DNA of 64,000 nt from Mikania micrantha (lineage: Eukaryota > Streptophyta > Magnoliopsida > Asterales > Asteraceae): assembly GCA_009363875.1 (NCBI GenBank), contig CM018693.1, positions 107,462,362 through 107,526,361 on the forward strand, written 5' to 3'. Shown here piece after piece: positions 59,485 through 64,000 of the stretch. Under the pieces are notes generated by a model. It was not told where the DNA came from, searched no databases, and was given only the letters and a program-made list of their open reading frames with translations. Within the stretch, counting starts at the first letter, position 1; each line of letters starts with the position of its first letter. The translations under genes and the position numbers were made by a program.

Positions 59485-60070
59485 TGTGGGCCGAAATGTG
59501 TGTGGGCCTTGGGCCGAATGATTCTAAGTGCACCCAATAGATGGACATAACATGTGGGCCAAATGATTGGGCCGAATGTGAGACTAGCCTTAGACCAAAC
59601 TAGTCATAGTGGGTCATATGATGATGTTGGGCCGAACCACGAACTCTTTGGGCCACTTGAACTATGATGGACCAAAGTAAATAAGGTGGGCCGATTGTAT
59701 GACTTTGGGCCATATTAATGGATGTGTTACCCGAATAATCAAGTGGCCGAGAGGGTATCTGGAGCCGAATGGTGACCATGGCTTCTAATTCCAGCGAACC
59801 TCATGACTCAGTTGGTTGGGGGTTCGTCCCTGCCATGGGTTCGGCTCCTTAGGTTCGTGGTAGTAGGTCTGAGCTGTAAGGTTCGTGAAGATGGGAGGTT
59901 CGTGATTCCCTCGAAGACTAGGTTCGCTGGCCATCTCCTGTTCGTGGGTCTTTAGGTTCGCCATGCAGAGGGTTCAGCCTGGTATTGGTTCGCTGGCCAA
60001 GCAGGTAAGGTTCGGCCATGACATGAGGCTAGGTTCGTTGATCTTGGTTCGTTGCTCATGGAGGTTCGTG
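59485..60070 (-). repeat. GGCCCA and CGAACC clusters in the G2 LTR
   Basis: On the plus strand TGGGCC recurs at 59485-59710 and GGTTCG at 59800-60070. In the sense of G2 the order is CGAACC then GGCCCA, the same order as in LTR A. Confidence 0.75.
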
Positions 60071-60489
60071 GCCATGCACGATCGTACGTTTCACTTTCTG
60101 ATTTTGTTTTCTACTTTTCAGTCATCATCTCAGATCGTTAAACTTTCATATTTATTCGTACAGATCGTCACCTATACGAATAATTCGTCGGTTTAGCATT
60201 ATGTAACAACAACTGTTATGGTTTGGTTCTGTTTATCCTCGCATACGTTTAAACATAATAGCATCAAATCAAGCATCTGTGTGTCAGTTCTGTGTTGTCT
60301 GATGTTTTTCCGACTGTTAAACTATGAGGTTTAAGTCAGATCTCAGAACAATAACATAATAGTTTAGTGTCAAGCATCACAATGTTAATAGCATATAAGT
60401 GTTTCACATAGTTTGTACCGGAGTTACTGTGCACATTACTGTGCAGTTCACTGTTCCGGTAACGGTTCCGGCACTGATGCTACATGTGA

Positions 60490-61752
60490 ATCAGAAATGT
60501 ACCATTGACCACATCCTGGTTGGCTTGAGCTGCCAGAGCATTCAGTTGAAAAGCTCTGCCCCTTGCCACCCTTTGGTTGTTCCCAGTCAATCTCGGGCAC
60601 TGGTTTCTGAAATGACCCACTTCACCGCGCTCATAACAGGCTCTCGCCTGTGATGGTACTTGGCGAACAGGTACTGCTTGAATTGGTTGGGCATGCGGAG
60701 CTGGCAGTGCAAGCGGTGCATGTTGCATCCTTTGTGCTTGCGGTGCACTCCGACAGACATTTGTGAAATGACCATACTTGCCACAATTGTTGCAGACGCG
60801 ACATGGCAAGTTAGGTGCATGATGATATCGGTAGATATTACATTGAGGAGTAGTCCCAACATAATTTCTGGCAGTGGTGTTGTTTGATGATTGCTGAACA
60901 GACTTAGCAGCAGGAGTAGTAATAACGAAATTTCTGGTCTTCCGTTTCATGTTGCTGCTTTTGGATGAACTGCCTTGTTCAGTCTTGACTTCAGTTGACG
61001 CCTCCTTTGCAGTTGTCTTGGTATCAGTCTTCTTATACCCTTTCCTTGTGAGTGTTCCAGCCTTAAGTGATTATCAATTAAAGTTGCAGACAGGCGGATT
61101 GCAGCCTCCAGTGTGGTAGGGTTGCTACCATTGACTGTGTCTTGAATTTGCATAGGCAGACCGCCTATGTACTTCTCGATCGCTCTCTCCAATGGTGTCG
61201 CCAGATGAGGTACTAGCAGACTATACTCGTTGAAGCGAGAATTGTATATTAAATTCTCACCGCTGTCTTGCTTGAGTTCCCAGAACTCAGTTTCCAGTTT
61301 CCTCATCTCACTACGAGGACAGAATTCAGTGGTCATCAGGTTCTTGACCTCAGTCCACGTCAGTGCTAGGGCTGCATCAACTCTCCTAGTTCGTTTTCTT
61401 CATTCCACCAAGTTAGTGCTCTCTTTTGGAAAACACTGGTGGCATAGCGCACCTTCAGATTTTCTGGACAGTCATTGTTGATGAAGGTGTTCTCGATACT
61501 CTCAAACCACTGCAGCAAGCCAGTGGCTCCCTCAGAACCAGCAAACTTTAGTGGATTACAGGAGTTGAAGTGCTTGAATGTGCAAACTGGTGGGTTTGCA
61601 CCACCCCTGTTCTGGTTGAGAGTCTGATTGGCTTGAGTCAGTTGATTCACCAATCCAGTAATAAGTGTTGCTAACCCTTGTATGCCGATGTCGGCATTAC
61701 CGTTAGCATCATCATTGTTCGTAACATCTCTGTTGTGATGGTGTGGTGGCAT
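60490..61752 (-). pseudogene. G1 gag remains
   Basis: Minus strand from ATG 61752: a gag domain (FAGSEGATGLLQWFESIEN, RALTWWNEEN) at 61366-61752, continuing after a frame change at 60947-61336 (FCPRSEMRKLE), then a zinc-knuckle part (CNNCGKYGHFTNVC and a second, CYERGEVGHFRNQC, lacking one Cys) at 60490-60950. It ends at the G2 insertion. At least two frameshifts. Confidence 0.82.
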
Positions 61753-63170
61753 GTTTCTGAGGATGTTAGAAACATGTTACTACCGTTTACAACGTAAGTT
61801 ATACAAACTATGGTCAAATGAGTCCATTTTAACAGTTAGGATTATATATAGGAACTATATTTTTCTCCTATCTGTCATCAAACTCTTAACAATGTAATAA
61901 TCTCCTAACACTATACTAAAGCATCCTAGTTGGTCATATCTAATATTAACTAAATATTCCTAAGCTCAAACAATTCCCACCCTATACTAACACTGACAAC
62001 CTCCCGATGCAGTGCAACAAGCTTATATATAGGGCATACGTAGACTTGACCACAGTCGCATCATCCGACGTCCCACCACCGTTGCATTGCACCATGATTA
62101 TGCCCTTGTTAGGATTTAGGGTATGCATATGTTTCTCAAGTGTTCCACTTCACAGCCTCATCCTATGAAGGATAATTATGAGTGAAGTGTGTTCCATTAT
62201 TCCTGACATTTAGGTTTGCCTAATGTCTAAGTTCACCTTAACACTAGGTTCACCTATTTTCTAAGTTCACCTAATCTCTAAGTTCACCTGACAATTAAAC
62301 TCCCTTAATGTCTAAGTTTACTATATGTCCACATCTCATCATCAAGTGTTCATACCATCACTAAGTGTTAGTATCATCACTACGCGTTCATATTATCACC
62401 AATTGTCCATTCCAACCCTAAATATTCTGTTCGTTACTAAGTGTTTATATCATTTATTGACCCTATTCACCCAACGTGTCCAATAAGTGTGTCCATAAGT
62501 GAGTATATATATATGTCCATCAAATGAGATCATCCAATATGTCAATCCAACCCAAATCCAACCAACATTCCATCAACAACTTTCCAACATTTCCTAATAA
62601 TATCCTAAGTTCCTGACACTGACAGACCCCCAATATACTACAAAATGGTATATGTATAGGGCATATGTAGGGGTCAGTCGCAACAGCCCCAGCCACCATC
62701 CCACCACCTTTGTTGTATACTACGAGTGTGTCCTTGTCTAGTGATCAAAGATCAAACAAGCAATTTCCTATACAAATAATTTCCTAAGCAGATAAATTCC
62801 CAAACAGGTAGTTCCCTTATTCCTCCATACTGACATCCACCTAATGTACCGTAAATGGTATATATATAGGGCATATGTAGATATCAGTCGCAACTGCTTC
62901 AGGTACCACCCCACCACCTTTACGATACACCATGTGTATGTCCTTATCGAATTATTAGGGCACAATTAATCAAATATAATCAGCAAGTAACATATGTAAA
63001 TCAGATGTATAACAGGATTTCAGTTAACATGTAATAAACACATAAGCATGAAATCCTGAATATACTAACTAGTGTATAAAATAATTCATACTAGGGTATC
63101 CTACGGTTATAGACTAGGTCAACCATTTCTAGTAACCTAATTCTCTATAACCCAGACTCTGATACCAATC
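61753..63170 (-). other. G1 leader with three hairpin blocks
   Basis: Non-coding sequence between the primer site and gag. Three copies of the conserved hairpin block lie at about 62005-62095 (C6), 62630-62722 (C7) and 62843-62933 (C8). Between them are runs of TAAGTTCACCTAA-type short repeats (62210-62330). Confidence 0.65.
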
Positions 63171-63853
63171 TATAACACCCCGACCAATGGCGGAAACGTC
63201 GGGATGCACCATGAGGGATGTGTAGATTGTTCATAAGCTCGTGGGCATCTAATTAAATCATCACATAACAATTAATCAACCAAATTAATTACATCAAAAA
63301 TCATGTTCACCATGAGATAGTTACATCAATTACACAAAAGATTTAGCTAAACTAACTAAACTCTAGTCTTCAGAATTTCAGTTATTTTGGCTAAGTCCAA
63401 GAACCTAAGTGATGGTGTCCAAAAGATGTAGAGCTACCCTTCTCTACTTACTTCTCTTCATTTCCTGAAACATGTAAAAATCAAGTGTCAACTATGAAGT
63501 AGTTGGTGAGTAATCATAAGTTTTTATATTTCAAAATGTTTACAAAATGTTTATAAAAGTTATAGTTTTCTGAGAGAATCCACATGTGCACCTGCGAGAT
63601 AATCCAACACTCAAACACAACACAACAATCACATAACCCAAATAATCACAAATAGACAATCACATATATTCAACCAATCTCAATCATCAATATCTCCAAA
63701 TAGTATAAGTGACAATACATGCATCATTATGAATGACCGAAGTCAATGACAACGACCCATAGAGTTGGGGTAATCCACATGGCAATACATGTAATCATTG
63801 TGGGTGACCAAAGTCAACAACAACGACTCATGGAATTGGGATAACCCAAGTGA
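63171..63853 (-). repeat. G1 5' LTR, visible part
   Basis: It matches 39685 onward closely over about 680 bp, then stops matching after CCCAAGTGA. Confidence 0.85.
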
Positions 63854-64000
63854 ACTTATGCATAAAGCTCACACTTTTATGCATAAAGTTCAGAAATTTG
63901 AGGTTCTAGTGTGTTTGTAACAACCTAAGGAACTTGTAACTAGCTCCCCAAGTCATGAATAGTTTTCTGTAATGAATTATGCAGAAAAGATGTGTACTCG
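63854..64000. other. Unidentified sequence interrupting the G1 5' LTR
   Basis: Foreign to the LTR. It contains TTATGCATAAAG twice, about 20 bp apart. It is probably the edge of another insertion that continues beyond the window. Confidence 0.4.

Larger units (their letters stand above)
46581..60484 (-). mobile_element. Solo LTR G2, minus strand (about 3.7 kb without the nested insertion)
   Basis: On the plus strand it begins TGTCACACCCCGAGCC and ends GATGCTACA. The flanks TGTTA (46576-46580) and TGTGA (60485-60489) form a 5-bp duplication with one change. Without G3 only 3.73 kb remain, with no coding sequence, primer site or polypurine tract of its own, so this is a solo LTR. It splits G1 between gag and protease: the residues on each side join at the usual ..NGTFLI / NNSYASVLFDSGA.. 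boundary. Confidence 0.75.
39685..63853 (-). mobile_element. Ty3-gypsy chromovirus G1, minus strand, with a nested solo LTR
   Basis: The 3' LTR is 39685-43254, pol 43289-46577, gag 60490-61752, leader 61753-63170, primer site (reverse of TTGGTATCAGAGT) at about 63156-63168. The 5' LTR starts at 63171 and runs out of the window. The two LTR copies agree closely over about 680 bp. The LTR inner edges and the primer site agree with minus-strand sense. Integrase ends in a chromodomain-like region (IPIVKVRWESKRGPEFTWE), and the LTR is about 3.6 kb, as in the Tekay/Del lineage. G2 (46581-60484) splits it at the gag-protease boundary. Confidence 0.85.

Overview
The window is plant nuclear DNA: AT-rich, with GT-AG introns in one host gene and almost everything else made of nested plant transposons. 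The Ty1-copia Sirevirus type, the Ty3-gypsy chromovirus type with 3.5-4.5 kb LTRs, and my memory of the protein families together suggest an Asteraceae-like eudicot. The species is not shown by the sequence.

Region 1 (1-17637, + strand) is the 3' part of a gene for a CCCH zinc-finger protein resembling Arabidopsis C3H65. Five exons are visible (1-39, 1028-1156, 1263-1313, 11711-11851, 17011-17637), and all junctions fall between codons. Introns 3 and 4 are 10.4 kb and 5.2 kb and are filled with mobile DNA: a dead copia element (2853-7686), a truncated gypsy pol (9822-11399), eight hAT-like non-autonomous elements with 8-bp target duplications, a long-TIR element, and five TA-flanked foldback elements joined end to end (14863-16743). 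All the visible insertions could be removed by splicing, so the gene may still work.

Region 2 (17638-23952) holds short intergenic DNA and a 3'-truncated copia on the minus strand, itself hit by a hAT and a Harbinger-like element.

Region 3 (23998-37409) is a complete 13.4 kb Sirevirus-like copia element with 5-bp duplications (AAATC). It carries gag, pol and a large third ORF of unknown function. All three are interrupted by stop codons, and pol also by frameshifts.

Region 4 (38618-64000) is a nest of four layers. A LINE fragment is cut by a gypsy chromovirus (G1, minus strand, 39685 to beyond the window). G1 is cut between gag and protease by a 3.7 kb solo LTR (G2, 46581-60484). G2 is cut by a scrambled gypsy insertion (G3, 47809-57977) with a perfect CTTGA duplication.

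The most unusual signals are in the non-coding parts of the retroelements. They are: (a) eight copies of a block with a conserved core between inverted-repeat arms whose sequence changes while pairing is partly kept; (b) promoter-proximal stretches where CGAACC or CATTCG recurs at irregular spacing, followed in three of the four gypsy LTRs by a GGCCCA-rich stretch; (c) a predicted intron inside the gypsy LTRs; (d) the permuted G3 insertion. None of these could be tested against a database here.
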